Source of the DNA: Candidatus Poseidoniaceae archaeon
GTDB taxonomy: Archaea > Thermoplasmatota > Poseidoniia > Poseidoniales > Poseidoniaceae
Assembly: GCA_022424925.1 (NCBI GenBank)
Contig: JAKMGM010000104.1
Span: 1 to 23,739 of the forward strand
Length of the DNA: 23,739 nucleotides
Direction of reading: 5' to 3'
Below the pieces are notes generated by a model. It had not been told where the DNA came from and made no database searches. It saw only the letters and a program-made list of their open reading frames with translations. Below, one piece after another: positions 1-9,338 of the stretch; within the stretch, counting starts at the first letter, position 1; each line of letters starts with the position of its first letter. The position numbers were made by a program, and so were the translations under genes.

Positions 1-2
1 GC

Positions 3-3000
3 TTTGTGTGGTCGACACCGACAGATTACACCATTCAAGGGCGCTGTTATTCCAACAATACCAACGACCCCAATCTCAATTCGGACACTGCATGCGGTTC
101 TGGTATGATTATTCGTTCAACCATTGATCAGGCAATCACTTCTATCAAGTACGCTCACTTTGAGAATGCCTACGGCCACCCATTTGATACAAATCAAGCG
201 AGTGGTAAACAATACGGTGCTTTGGTTTTCGATGGCTCCTCCACGACTGCACAAGGTCTCAGTTTCACGAACATCAACACGTCCAACATCATGGCCATTG
301 ACCTTGCTGCCCCAACTATTTCTGATTCAACCTTCACGCTCGGTGTCGACGGAAGAGGGTATGATGCAGCAGCAGTTCGTGCATACGGTGCAGGTGCTGG
401 TATTCTTGCTACAATGGAAGTCACGAACTCTGTATTCACTGGCAACACCGAAGCAGAGTGCGGAAACGACGGCCGAAGCCTCATCTACATAGAGAGTTCA
501 TATGTTGACTTCTCAAACCTCGATATCAAGGACAATTCCTACGGCTTCTTTATGAAAGAAAGTTCGGGTTCCATCACCGATTCAACAATTGATGTCAAAT
601 GCAGTGGCATTGACACCAACTCACACAAGGTAACAGGTACCATCGACCATACCCTCACAATTGCTGACAACACGATTACGACAGCAGACGGTTCTGGCAT
701 TACAGCATACGATGGTGCTATCGTTGTTGCCGAGCGCAACACGATTTCAGGTGCATCTGACGGCTCTGGTTTCGGTATTCGTTCATCAACGGTTACGGCG
801 AACAACAATGTCATCGGTCCTATCGGTGGATGGAACGGCCTGTGGATTTATGGAACATCGGATGTCAGTGCTGAAAACAACACGATTCGAGACACGGCAA
901 AGGAAGCGGTTCTCATTGGAGAATACCACTTCCTCGACCAGGGATGGAATGTACCGACACCAACTGCAGCACGACTGTTTTTGGCGAACAACCAAATTTC
1001 GAACAACACAGGTGTTTGTCAATCTCAGATGTATGGTGGAGAGTTCCAATGTCCTGCGATTCACATGTTTATGTCCTCTGCGACGCTCTATGACAACACG
1101 GTTACCAACAACGGTGGCGATGCAATGCGAATCAAAGCAAGTATCGTTAATGCACAACGAAACACGATGGAAACTTCTGGGTTTGCAGCAAACATTTCCC
1201 TGTACGATGACAACTACGGCAACAAATACGGATCCATTGCCTACTTCTCGGAAAACACCTACACGAATGCTACACAAGTCTACAACATCACTGAATCACG
1301 TGTCACTGTTCAATCTGAATACATCCCCGATGCTGGCGGAAATGAACTGTATCCCGTTCAATTGCGTTGGCTCGGTCCAGAGTGTCCATATGTTTTGGAA
1401 GAGTGCCTACAAGTTCCTCCAACGGCAGTAATGCCTCCAGCATTTATGCCACTCGCTCTTGAGGTTGTTGAGAATTCGACCGTGTTTTCGTACGCAGACC
1501 TTCAAAACTTTGATTCATCAAAGATTCATGTTCAAAACCAAAACACAGCTTGGGGCAGCCAAGTTCGGGAAGGGGAACTTGTCCGATACCAAGTGAAGGC
1601 ACAAAACAGCAATGTTGTTGACGCTACGGTTGTTGTACGTGACGCCACTGGTCTACCTCTCTACACGCTGACTACCGATGCGTTCGGGTTTACTCCTCAG
1701 GTTTCGCTTCCTTCGGATTTCCTTTTGGACCGAAATTGGAACCACAATGTAGGTGAAACAAATGTGCAAATCCCAGGTGTGCTTGATTCTGAAGGTAATC
1801 CTGTATTCATCGATGAAAACTCTTGTGCTGACGGATACGACAACGATGGTGACACAAAAGTGGATGATGAAGACGGTGATTGTGCAAGTGGTCGCGAACT
1901 TCCATTTTACACCGTAGAAGCCTATAAATTCGGTAAGGGAGAGAGCGATTTCAATTTCGTCTTGAGCGGTGGTATTGACGATGTCATAAACCTCGTCAAT
2001 CTAAAACCAAGTGTCACGGTTACCCAAAACGACGGCTACTCTTTTGCAACCACTGCTATGCTAAGTGGTACCGCTTGGGACGGTATTTCAGGTCCGTATG
2101 CGCTCGACCAGATAGCCTACGAGAACCAATTTGGTCTTGTTAAGCGAGTTGAAATTCAACCACCAGGTTCTTCTGATTGGTATTCCGCTATCGATACTTC
2201 AGGTTCTGGCGGAGAGATTTCCAAGAGCAACCATCCTTTCAAGACATGGTCGTTTGACTGGGACCTGTCCGCCCATCCAGAAGGCGAAGGCGACGTAACG
2301 TTCCGAGTTCGTTCTTATGACGGTCTTGATTACTCACCTGTCGAGGTGCGAAAATACAAACTCAATCTCGTTGCTCCAACGATTCTTGTCAACTCGCCAT
2401 CCGACGGCTCTTCACACACCAACGGAAAAGTTACCTTCACCGGTACTGCCAGTGACCCATATACTGGGACATGGGGCAGCGATATCAATTCCATTTGGTT
2501 TGAAATCAACGGTCCAAATGGATACACATCAAACTTCGACATTTCTGGCTCGACAGCGTGGGCTTACGACTGGGTGTTCCAAGAACTCCAAACCGGGCAG
2601 TACGACTTCAGAATATGGGCATCCGACAGTGATTTCTGTAACACCAAGTCCAGTTGGATTGATTGTGCATATGAATCACGTACGATTAACATCAACACGG
2701 ACAACGCAATTCCTTTCGTACAACTCAGTGAGCCATTGAACACTGATATTCTGCGGGCGAGCGAAACTCAACTCATTCAAGGTGTCGCTTTAGATAACGA
2801 TGGGTTGGTTACACGCGTTGAAATTTCAATCTTCGACCTAGCGAGCGGCAGTGCGGTAAACAACGGTCCGAATCCTGTGACGAATTTCGCTCCGAACGGT
2901 GCATGGTACACGACATGGGATACTTCAGACCTTATTCATGACCAACAGTATGAACTGGTCATCAAAGCCTGGGATGGCAAGGATTTCTCAAATGAAGAGC

Positions 3001-4073
3001 GAATCCGAATCACCATCGATAACCCGAGCGATGCAAACAACATGGTGCCAGAATTCAATTCAACAGGTTGGGCGAGCACCATCACTTTGTTCTGTGACTC
3101 GAACCCAACGAAACTTGACCGCTGTAACGGTGGAATCAGTATTGACCTCATGGCGCATTTCTCAGATGCCGATGGTGTTGAAGACGGTAAAACGAACGGA
3201 CTCAATTTCGATATCTATGATGATTTGACAAATCTCGATGACGACAATTACGGCGATTATGTTACGCTGTCAGACAAAGGTGTCGTTCGATACGACCCAG
3301 CGTTTGTCACAGGCCTCTCGAATGATGTTGCCGAATGGTCTTTGGTTGGCCTCATGTTTGAAGCTCGCGATGCATATGATTCGGTCGCATATTCCTACAA
3401 GGTCAATGTCGTGGTTGTGGAAGTTTCATTCAACGTTGTTCGTGATAACAGCGGGCCACTTGGGCCTGATGCACCTGCAATCTTCAGTGGCCAAGGTCTG
3501 CCAAACAGCCTTGTTGAGGCTCGCTTTGACAGTTTGAAGGGTGTTCGAATCAACCAAACCCGTGTGAATGCGGACGCAACATGGACCATGGAAATTTCCA
3601 GCAGCCAATTATCAGGTATGGAAGGTACACGAAGTATCATCTTTGAAATGGATGACCAAGTTTACGCTGTGCCTGGCGAAAACACTGATGCATTGTTCCA
3701 ACTCACCGTCGGTGACGGCACTGATTCGAGTTCGAATTTAGGATTCATCATCGCTGGCGTCATCGTCGTGCTTGTACTTCTTGGAGCAGGAATGTTCTTC
3801 TTCCAGTTTGAATATGAAGAAGAAGAAGGCTTCGAAGAATTCTCGAATGCTGAACAGGAAGCAGCATCTGCAGATCCGTATGCTTGGGCAAAGGCTCGTC
3901 AAGAACCTGTAGGCATTCCCGCTACACAACAAGCAGCGACGACACCTGTTGCTGCACAGCCCGTAGCCGCCGCAGCCGCACCTGCCCCCGAAGCATCACA
4001 GCATCCCGGATGGTTGTGGGATTCGGAGTCCAATAACTGGGTTCCAGATCCAAACTACGCTCCAGAGCAGTGA
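3..4073 (+). CDS. Giant beta-helix/Ig-like surface protein, C-terminally anchored (5' partial)
   Basis: The frame is open to the left edge, so the N-terminus and any signal peptide lie outside the window. A GTG at base 6 is in frame but has no visible ribosome site and is probably internal. Residues here are counted from that GTG. Residues about 70-430 are short Asn/Thr/Gly-rich strands of the NNxI/ENNTI type, typical of right-handed parallel beta-helix (PbH1/NosD-like) folds. Residues about 603-626 form an acidic Asp-Gly loop with flanking Cys that resembles a calcium-binding repeat. Residues about 650-1230 look like successive Ig- or cadherin-like beta domains. One strong membrane helix spans about 1245-1268, followed by an acidic then Ala/Pro-rich tail ending in GWLWDSESNNWVPDPNY. 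The layout predicts a type I topology with a large outer ectodomain and a short cytoplasmic tail. The ligand or substrate is unknown; adhesion or glycan binding is inference. The architecture call is fairly sure, the function is not. Confidence 0.85.
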   Translation, partial: FVWSTPTDYTIQGRCYSNNTNDPNLNSDTACGSGMIIRSTIDQAITSIKYAHFENAYGHPFDTNQASGKQYGALVFDGSSTTAQGLSFTNINTSNIMAIDLAAPTISDSTFTLGVDGRGYDAAAVRAYGAGAGILATMEVTNSVFTGNTEAECGNDGRSLIYIESSYVDFSNLDIKDNSYGFFMKESSGSITDSTIDVKCSGIDTNSHKVTGTIDHTLTIADNTITTADGSGITAYDGAIVVAERNTISGASDGSGFGIRSSTVTANNNVIGPIGGWNGLWIYGTSDVSAENNTIRDTAKEAVLIGEYHFLDQGWNVPTPTAARLFLANNQISNNTGVCQSQMYGGEFQCPAIHMFMSSATLYDNTVTNNGGDAMRIKASIVNAQRNTMETSGFAANISLYDDNYGNKYGSIAYFSENTYTNATQVYNITESRVTVQSEYIPDAGGNELYPVQLRWLGPECPYVLEECLQVPPTAVMPPAFMPLALEVVENSTVFSYADLQNFDSSKIHVQNQNTAWGSQVREGELVRYQVKAQNSNVVDATVVVRDATGLPLYTLTTDAFGFTPQVSLPSDFLLDRNWNHNVGETNVQIPGVLDSEGNPVFIDENSCADGYDNDGDTKVDDEDGDCASGRELPFYTVEAYKFGKGESDFNFVLSGGIDDVINLVNLKPSVTVTQNDGYSFATTAMLSGTAWDGISGPYALDQIAYENQFGLVKRVEIQPPGSSDWYSAIDTSGSGGEISKSNHPFKTWSFDWDLSAHPEGEGDVTFRVRSYDGLDYSPVEVRKYKLNLVAPTILVNSPSDGSSHTNGKVTFTGTASDPYTGTWGSDINSIWFEINGPNGYTSNFDISGSTAWAYDWVFQELQTGQYDFRIWASDSDFCNTKSSWIDCAYESRTININTDNAIPFVQLSEPLNTDILRASETQLIQGVALDNDGLVTRVEISIFDLASGSAVNNGPNPVTNFAPNGAWYTTWDTSDLIHDQQYELVIKAWDGKDFSNEERIRITIDNPSDANNMVPEFNSTGWASTITLFCDSNPTKLDRCNGGISIDLMAHFSDADGVEDGKTNGLNFDIYDDLTNLDDDNYGDYVTLSDKGVVRYDPAFVTGLSNDVAEWSLVGLMFEARDAYDSVAYSYKVNVVVVEVSFNVVRDNSGPLGPDAPAIFSGQGLPNSLVEARFDSLKGVRINQTRVNADATWTMEISSSQLSGMEGTRSIIFEMDDQVYAVPGENTDALFQLTVGDGTDSSSNLGFIIAGVIVVLVLLGAGMFFFQFEYEEEEGFEEFSNAEQEAASADPYAWAKARQEPVGIPATQQAATTPVAAQPVAAAAAPAPEASQHPGWLWDSESNNWVPDPNYAPEQ

Positions 4074-4078
4074 TCTGG

Positions 4079-4104
4079 CTTTCGCTCAAACAAGCGGAAG
4101 TTTT
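4079..4104 (+). terminator. Candidate hairpin plus T-run terminator after the beta-helix gene
   Basis: An 8-bp stem (4079-4086 with 4093-4100, one G-T wobble) closes a 6-base loop and is followed directly by TTTT at 4101-4104. It begins five bases after the stop codon of the surface protein and ends before the ribosome site of the STAND gene. Archaeal termination depends mainly on T-runs, so the short T-run makes this a modest candidate. It may instead be an mRNA 3'-end hairpin. Confidence 0.4.
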
Positions 4105-4120
4105 GAAGAGTAACAATGTG

Positions 4121-4128
4121 AAGGTGAT
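4121..4128 (+). promoter_or_regulatory. Shine-Dalgarno site fixing the STAND regulator start
   Basis: AAGGTGAT matches the archaeal anti-SD core (GGAGGTGAT) and lies just upstream of the ATG at 4132. This supports that ATG over other in-frame starts. Confidence 0.6.
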
Positions 4129-4131
4129 ACT

Positions 4132-6657
4132 ATGTCAGTTCAACCGAAGCCAGGTGTTCAAGAGAGGATTCTTCTTCACTTGTTGGACTACTCGGACTTC
4201 AAGAACAGCGTTGAAGTTCCGTTCGCACTTTCGCAGATGGGCATCGCAAACGCTGTTGCGATTGCACGCTCCAATGTTCCCAGGGCAATTTCCGGGCTCA
4301 AAGACCAAGGCCTGCTTATCGAACGGCAAGCGCACGTTACAGGCGTTTCTCGTAAACGGAAAGCGTATTTCTTAACCGACCCGGGGATGAATGTAGCAGA
4401 TGACACGTGGGAGCGTCTACGCAGTTTCCAGTTGAGAAGCATAATGGGAGATGGAGCTATTGTTCATTCAACGCTTGGCGAAGTGAATGACCTGCTCGAT
4501 TTCTCGATGCGACCGGTAGACATCATTCGCTACATGGACGACAACTGTGTTTTGGACACCCGCACTTTGACTGCAGATTTGGTGGAACGTGATTTATCGA
4601 AGCATGTAGAGAAGCAGTTGGTGACTTCTTTGGGCGACTTACCTCGATTACGCCATTTTTACGGCCGAGAAAAGGAATTGGACAACATGGCGAACTTGAT
4701 TGACGCTCGTGCAACAACCCTCCTTGTTCCCGGTATTGCAGGTATTGGAAAGACCACGATTGCCTCAAAATTGATTGAACGATTCATGCATCGTCGAAAC
4801 CTTTTGTATCACCGTTGCCAAGATTGGGAAGGCTCTCGCTCGTTTTTTGAATCGATAGCTGATTGGCTTGCAAATATCGGTGACTCGACTTTTGCCGATT
4901 ACCTTGCTGCCACACCAGTTCCCCAGCCCGCAGATGCCGCACGACTTTTGGTTGATTCACTCGAAGGAACCCCAAGTCTCATAGTGATAGATGATTTCCA
5001 TAAGGTTGCAGATACAACGCTTCATCAAACCTTCCAAGCGATGTCACTCGCCTTACTCGGAAGTGAGGAACAAATAGGGCTCGTACTCTTTTCTCGCTCG
5101 TTCAAACCGGTTGTTCCAACCAAGGACGCTGAAGGGCGTATCGCGAGTCTCGTACTGCCTCTTGATGGTCTTGATTCTGACGCGGGGCGTCAATTATTGA
5201 GTAGTTTTGAGAACCTTGGTGATGAGCAATGGCTTCACATCCATGGTCTGTCGAGAGGCCACCCTCTTGTTCTTGAGCTCATTAACAGGGGAGCTTCGGC
5301 AGGGGCTTTTCATGAAACACTCGAAAATTACGTCACGGTTGAAATCTTTTCAAAATTGAGCGCTGAACAAAAAAGGGTTCTTTCTGCGTTGGCGGTATAC
5401 CGCGAGCCGGTTCAACTCAGCGCACTTGCGGAACAAGACTTGGACACGGACGAACTCGATGCATTGGTCGAGCAGGGACTTGCTCGACAAGGTGAAGTCG
5501 ATTTTTACGACGTACACGATTTGATTCGAGAGTTTTTAGTTCGTAGTCTCGATGCAACGACAAAGAAAGAATTCCATTCGAAATGTTGTATTTGGTATGA
5601 AAAACAGACTTCATCTCCTGCAAATTTGATTGAACAAATATACCATTTGATGCGCTCAGGAAAAGGCGACGAGGCAGCACTCGTCATCGCTGAACAAGGC
5701 CGAACGTTGATTGCTCAAGGGCACATGGAGTTGCTTGGTTTGATGGAAGGCTTGACCATCGATACTTTGGAAATACCAATACAAATGAAGGTACGACAGT
5801 TGCACGGCGAGTTGCTCGTTCTCCTCGGACGCTTTGTCGAGGCCGAATTGGTCTTCGTTTCAATTCAGCAACTGGATCCTGAATCCAAAGCCACCCGGCT
5901 CAGTGCCGAGGTACTTTCCGCACTTGCTGACCTCTCGCTAAAACAGGGAGATTCCGACAAGGCTTTGTCAATGCATCGTGAGGCTTTGGAGAAATTCATT
6001 GAATGCGGTGATGCCAAAGGAGCAGCCCGTTCGTACAATAACATGGGGTATTTACTCCGGCGCAAAAATGAACGTAGTAAGGCACTTGAAGCGTACGGCG
6101 AGGTTGAAAAAATTCTTTCCGAATCAGACGGTAAAGAATTGGTTGGAACGCAGTTGACCCTCGCTCGTGCGTTCATTGAACTCGATGAGATTGATAGAGC
6201 GCGAGACCATGCACTCCAAGCATTCGAGGTTTCCGATGGTGTCGGAGATGCTCTTCTCCACGCACGAGCCCAAGCAGTACTTGGCCGATATTACGCCAAA
6301 GTTGGCGATGCAGATGTTGCATCCCATCACTATGCAACTGCTTTGGAAACAATGAGCGTTGCCGGTGATTTGCTCTCGCTCGTTGAGATTACTATTCTGC
6401 TTGGGGAAGTACTGCAAGATGCTGGGCGTGCCGAAGATGCGATGGAGCATTACCGCGAGGCACTCGTCATCGCAGAGGCAAACGACCTTCGAATGCAAAT
6501 CGGAGAACTCCTTTCTCGCCTCGGAGGCGTAGCGCCGGACAAGCGACGTCGGATGGAATACCTTCAGCGCGCACTTGCAGTTTTCCGAGAACTCGGTGCG
6601 AAGTCTCGCATGCGTGATGTCCAAGCGCAAGTTCATGCAGCCGTGATGGGTCGTTGA
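4132..6657 (+). CDS. MalT-like STAND ATPase transcriptional regulator (wHTH, NTPase, TPR)
   Basis: An 841-residue cytoplasmic protein with no signal peptide or membrane helix. Residues about 5-85 resemble a winged-helix DNA-binding domain (MarR/ArsR-like spacing, basic wing around VSRKRKAYF). The NTPase has a P-loop, GIAGIGKTT at 201-209 (K207, T208), a Walker B strand LIVIDD at 283-288, an FSRS motif near 320-323 and a GHPLVLELI segment near 376 that matches the GxP motif of STAND/NB-ARC proteins. A second winged helix follows at about 404-465, then helical TPR repeats from about 490 to 830. STAND proteins of the MalT class act as ligand-gated switches, with the repeats sensing a signal and ATP binding driving assembly. 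Here the DNA-binding domain is N-terminal, whereas MalT has a C-terminal LuxR-type domain. The signal and target genes are not visible. The start is supported by AAGGTGAT. The gene ends at the base next to the convergent pilin-like gene. Confidence 0.85.
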   Translation: MSVQPKPGVQERILLHLLDYSDFKNSVEVPFALSQMGIANAVAIARSNVPRAISGLKDQGLLIERQAHVTGVSRKRKAYFLTDPGMNVADDTWERLRSFQLRSIMGDGAIVHSTLGEVNDLLDFSMRPVDIIRYMDDNCVLDTRTLTADLVERDLSKHVEKQLVTSLGDLPRLRHFYGREKELDNMANLIDARATTLLVPGIAGIGKTTIASKLIERFMHRRNLLYHRCQDWEGSRSFFESIADWLANIGDSTFADYLAATPVPQPADAARLLVDSLEGTPSLIVIDDFHKVADTTLHQTFQAMSLALLGSEEQIGLVLFSRSFKPVVPTKDAEGRIASLVLPLDGLDSDAGRQLLSSFENLGDEQWLHIHGLSRGHPLVLELINRGASAGAFHETLENYVTVEIFSKLSAEQKRVLSALAVYREPVQLSALAEQDLDTDELDALVEQGLARQGEVDFYDVHDLIREFLVRSLDATTKKEFHSKCCIWYEKQTSSPANLIEQIYHLMRSGKGDEAALVIAEQGRTLIAQGHMELLGLMEGLTIDTLEIPIQMKVRQLHGELLVLLGRFVEAELVFVSIQQLDPESKATRLSAEVLSALADLSLKQGDSDKALSMHREALEKFIECGDAKGAARSYNNMGYLLRRKNERSKALEAYGEVEKILSESDGKELVGTQLTLARAFIELDEIDRARDHALQAFEVSDGVGDALLHARAQAVLGRYYAKVGDADVASHHYATALETMSVAGDLLSLVEITILLGEVLQDAGRAEDAMEHYREALVIAEANDLRMQIGELLSRLGGVAPDKRRRMEYLQRALAVFRELGAKSRMRDVQAQVHAAVMGR

Positions 6658-7134
6658 TCAATCGTATGATTGCGGACGGTCGTACTGCAAGGTCGTAACA
6701 CCGTCTGCATACACCACCCAAACCGAAGTAACCCCTGCGAGTACCACAGTTCCTTGATGGCTTCCTGCGCCAGTCCCTGAAAGGGATACGCTCGTATCCA
6801 ATGTACCGCCTTCGTGGATGAGGTCGATTGACGTATCTGTTAGCACCAATGTGATTCGTGCTTCATCTGCTTCCGTGAGCCTCCAGGTCACTTTCTCTGC
6901 ATACTCAACTGAGCCCATTCGACTCGCTTCGTCGGCTCGTTCAACGGCTGCTGCTAAGTCATCGAGATTCGATTGAATCGCATTTTCATTCCATCGCTCT
7001 CGGGTTGCCGTCTCGATTTGGTATGCCCAAATACTGAATGTCGTGAGCAATAATACGCCTAGAAGAAATGTGAAGATGTATCCAAGTTCGGTCGCAGCAG
7101 CTCGTTCATCACGACGCAGGAATGAGTTGTTCAT
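6658..7134 (-). CDS. Small pilin-like protein with class III signal (third gene of pilin operon)
   Basis: A 158-residue protein. The N-terminus has a short positive leader, LRRDERAAATELG at about residues 6-18, and then a hydrophobic helix to about residue 38. This is the type IV pilin/archaellin pattern processed by an archaeal prepilin peptidase of the PibD/FlaK/EppA type. Cutting after R11 would put a Glu at mature position 5, as in classical type IV pilins. The rest is an alpha-helical continuation (about 38-70) and a small beta-rich head. The ATG overlaps the stop of the upstream pilin-like gene as ATGA and has a GGAGG site seven bases upstream, so translation is probably coupled. It could be a minor pilin, a pseudopilin-like tip or base subunit, or a secretion-associated protein. 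The pilin-like N-terminus is clear; the family and structure formed are not recognised. Confidence 0.8.
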   Translation of the reverse strand: MNNSFLRRDERAAATELGYIFTFLLGVLLLTTFSIWAYQIETATRERWNENAIQSNLDDLAAAVERADEASRMGSVEYAEKVTWRLTEADEARITLVLTDTSIDLIHEGGTLDTSVSLSGTGAGSHQGTVVLAGVTSVWVVYADGVTTLQYDRPQSYD

Positions 7135-9338
7135 GATACAGCCTCCGTCATGTGGGCATTGAGTGCTGCCATCTGCAGTGTGAACTGAATTGGTTCACCG
7201 TTTGTATGCCAAACCGCTTCGGAGGTGCCGTACGATGGGTCGGGGACCCAGCCGACATAATCTGTAAGCAAGTCGATTCGACCGGGATAGATTGTCCAAT
7301 CTTCACTTGATTCTAAACCATCAGCAGATGACTCAGCAATGGCAATTCCGTACGGGTTCGACCAACCACGACGGACTTCATAGGCAATTGATGAGGCGAG
7401 TGATGAACGGTCAACCAATTCAATATCCAAAATCATCCTGCCGGCTCCACTCACACTGTCTGCAGTTGGGTGGAGCGAAGGGACGGTCGCAGCAAATCTT
7501 GGCCCTGGACCCCCTCGGTCTGTCGGTGCAACGACGATGTAGGGTTCGAATTCGGGATGGTTTGTGACAACAGCTCCACCAGCATAGGCAACTTCCATTC
7601 CCACGATTGATGATTCGAATTCATAACTGAGTCGAGAAAGATGGAATCCCCAAACCGTTCCAAGCGTGGCATGGTTTGAACCCGCATTTGCTCCAATCAG
7701 ACTGATTTGCATGCTGGCAGGGTGCATGCCTGAACTCCATGCATTTTTGAGGTCGACTTGAGAACGCCCACTCATGGATTGCCATGGCAACGCTGATGAT
7801 ATCCAGCCGCTGGCTTGGATGTTAATGGGCAAGCAACGTTGCGCTCCATCATGTCGCACGTGGAGTAACCCATCCTGTCCACGAAGGCCATAAACTCGAA
7901 GAGCGTCTCCTTCGACCACGGTTATCTGTGATGCACCTTGGTCTAACTCCGTCGTTCGGTGCTGTTCATCCCCAAGGAACGTTCCGTTTTCTACGGTTTG
8001 GCCCGACATGTTCCATTGTGTGTAGTAGCCTGCATTTGAAATGTGGATTTTTTGTTCAGCATCAGCGCTCGAAAAAGTGTGCCGCTGTCCGGAAAGCGCA
8101 CCTGTATCATCTGCAGGCTCCACAAACAGTCCAGCGCCTGAAGCGTTGTGCATCCAAGCAGCAAAGAAATCACCATTGGCATCCAGAATTGGGGCTCCAT
8201 CGATTCCTGCAGGCGGCCACTGCACGCTACTTGTTTGGTTAGCAGGTACAGAAACCCCTCCACCACGCCAGGTCACAGTGACGCTGTTCGTACCTGGGTT
8301 CGCTAGAACAAGTTCTCCATCAAGCGATGGGGTGATGAACGAGCGGCCGAGGTATTGACCATCCGTGCTGGGGAGGGCCATGTGACCTACTGTTGAATCG
8401 AGGTTTGTCTGAACGATGAGACGTGAGGGGGAACTTGTCGAGACGTGAACAACATCGGAGGTACTCAAATTAACAGAGTGGGTGAATGCTGGTCCTACTC
8501 GGTTTTGTGATGATGGAAGTGCAAAGAATGTCTCGATTGTTTGGCTACGTACAGTTATTTGGTTTGCTGAATCACTGATGATTTGGATCCTACTTTCACC
8601 CGATGGTAGCGGGATTGACCACGAACTGCCTGTTGCGTCAAGAGGGCTTGGGTCGTTTGGTTGCATCATAGTTGTGCCACCTTCGCCTCGAGAGAGGAGT
8701 ACGTGCAACTGATGCGACGAATGAAGTACCGTTTCTCCCAGTGCACTGGCATCAAGGACGTACATGCCGTCTACCATCAACTGAATCTCGGTTAACACCT
8801 CGCTTCCATTCAATACCTCAAGGTCAATTGGACCAAGCGGTAACGCAAGGCCCGGCGATGCGGTGAGGAGAACTTCGTCAGCCCAATCTGGGATGGTGAA
8901 TATGTAGGGGTTGGCTGGGCCAAGCCGCAAATCATCGACACAAAGAGCCGTGTTCATCGACTCGGGGTGTCGAAGTCGAAGTTCATCGTCGTAGTCAAGC
9001 GCGCCTTGTACCCGGAATGAAGTATCGTCAGCCCAAGTTGCGGAATACCACATGCTGCTTTGCATCATATTCCAATTGAGTGTGCCGTCGACCGGTATGA
9101 GTTTGACTTCTGTTGAATCGCCAGGCATTCCAGTCTCCGAAAGTGCGGAGGTTTGATGCGCCAGTAGGGTCATTTGCGATGACATATCATGCCGTTCAAT
9201 CGAACCTTCAAGTTCTTCAATCACCGGAATCATCGACACCATCATCATGGCAATGATTGACAAGACACCTCCAAAAAGAAGCACGGTTGCTACGGCTGCC
9301 GACACAGCATCTTCGTCACGCATCAACATCGACTTCAC
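7131..9338 (-). CDS. Very large pilin-like protein with class III signal (second gene of pilin operon)
   Basis: A 735-residue protein. A seven-residue leader precedes RDEDAVSAAVATVLLFGG (about residues 7-24) and one hydrophobic helix to about residue 37. This matches the class III signal plus N-terminal helix of archaeal pilins, without the classical Glu. The remaining 690 residues or so are Ser/Thr/Gly-rich beta-strand sequence with two Cys, and no second membrane helix was seen. Known archaeal pilins are usually 100-300 residues, so the head is unusually large. The start is GTG: it overlaps the previous stop as GTGA and has a perfect GGAGGT six bases upstream, while the ATG codons at positions 4 and 6 are too far from that site. 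It may be an adhesin-like tip pilin or a surface protein held by an uncleaved or processed prepilin helix. The ectodomain family is not recognised. Confidence 0.8.
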   Translation of the reverse strand: MKSMLMRDEDAVSAAVATVLLFGGVLSIIAMMMVSMIPVIEELEGSIERHDMSSQMTLLAHQTSALSETGMPGDSTEVKLIPVDGTLNWNMMQSSMWYSATWADDTSFRVQGALDYDDELRLRHPESMNTALCVDDLRLGPANPYIFTIPDWADEVLLTASPGLALPLGPIDLEVLNGSEVLTEIQLMVDGMYVLDASALGETVLHSSHQLHVLLSRGEGGTTMMQPNDPSPLDATGSSWSIPLPSGESRIQIISDSANQITVRSQTIETFFALPSSQNRVGPAFTHSVNLSTSDVVHVSTSSPSRLIVQTNLDSTVGHMALPSTDGQYLGRSFITPSLDGELVLANPGTNSVTVTWRGGGVSVPANQTSSVQWPPAGIDGAPILDANGDFFAAWMHNASGAGLFVEPADDTGALSGQRHTFSSADAEQKIHISNAGYYTQWNMSGQTVENGTFLGDEQHRTTELDQGASQITVVEGDALRVYGLRGQDGLLHVRHDGAQRCLPINIQASGWISSALPWQSMSGRSQVDLKNAWSSGMHPASMQISLIGANAGSNHATLGTVWGFHLSRLSYEFESSIVGMEVAYAGGAVVTNHPEFEPYIVVAPTDRGGPGPRFAATVPSLHPTADSVSGAGRMILDIELVDRSSLASSIAYEVRRGWSNPYGIAIAESSADGLESSEDWTIYPGRIDLLTDYVGWVPDPSYGTSEAVWHTNGEPIQFTLQMAALNAHMTEAVS
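7142..7146 (-). promoter_or_regulatory. Shine-Dalgarno GGAGG for the 158-residue pilin-like gene
   Basis: GGAGG on the minus strand lies seven bases before the ATG at 7134, inside the end of the 735-residue gene. It shows that the ATGA overlap is a real re-initiation site. Confidence 0.65.

Noticed and set aside
661..1431. A 256-residue plus-strand frame overlapping the beta-helix gene, and a similar minus-strand frame at 786-1277.
   Set aside because: Both lie wholly inside the real gene, show Arg/Thr-rich shadow composition and have no ribosome site or domain.
7190..7260. The 735-residue pilin-like protein contains WVPDPSY near its end, similar to WVPDPNY in the tail of the beta-helix protein.
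   Set aside because: One copy would be extracellular and the other cytoplasmic, and the flanking residues differ. Most likely chance.
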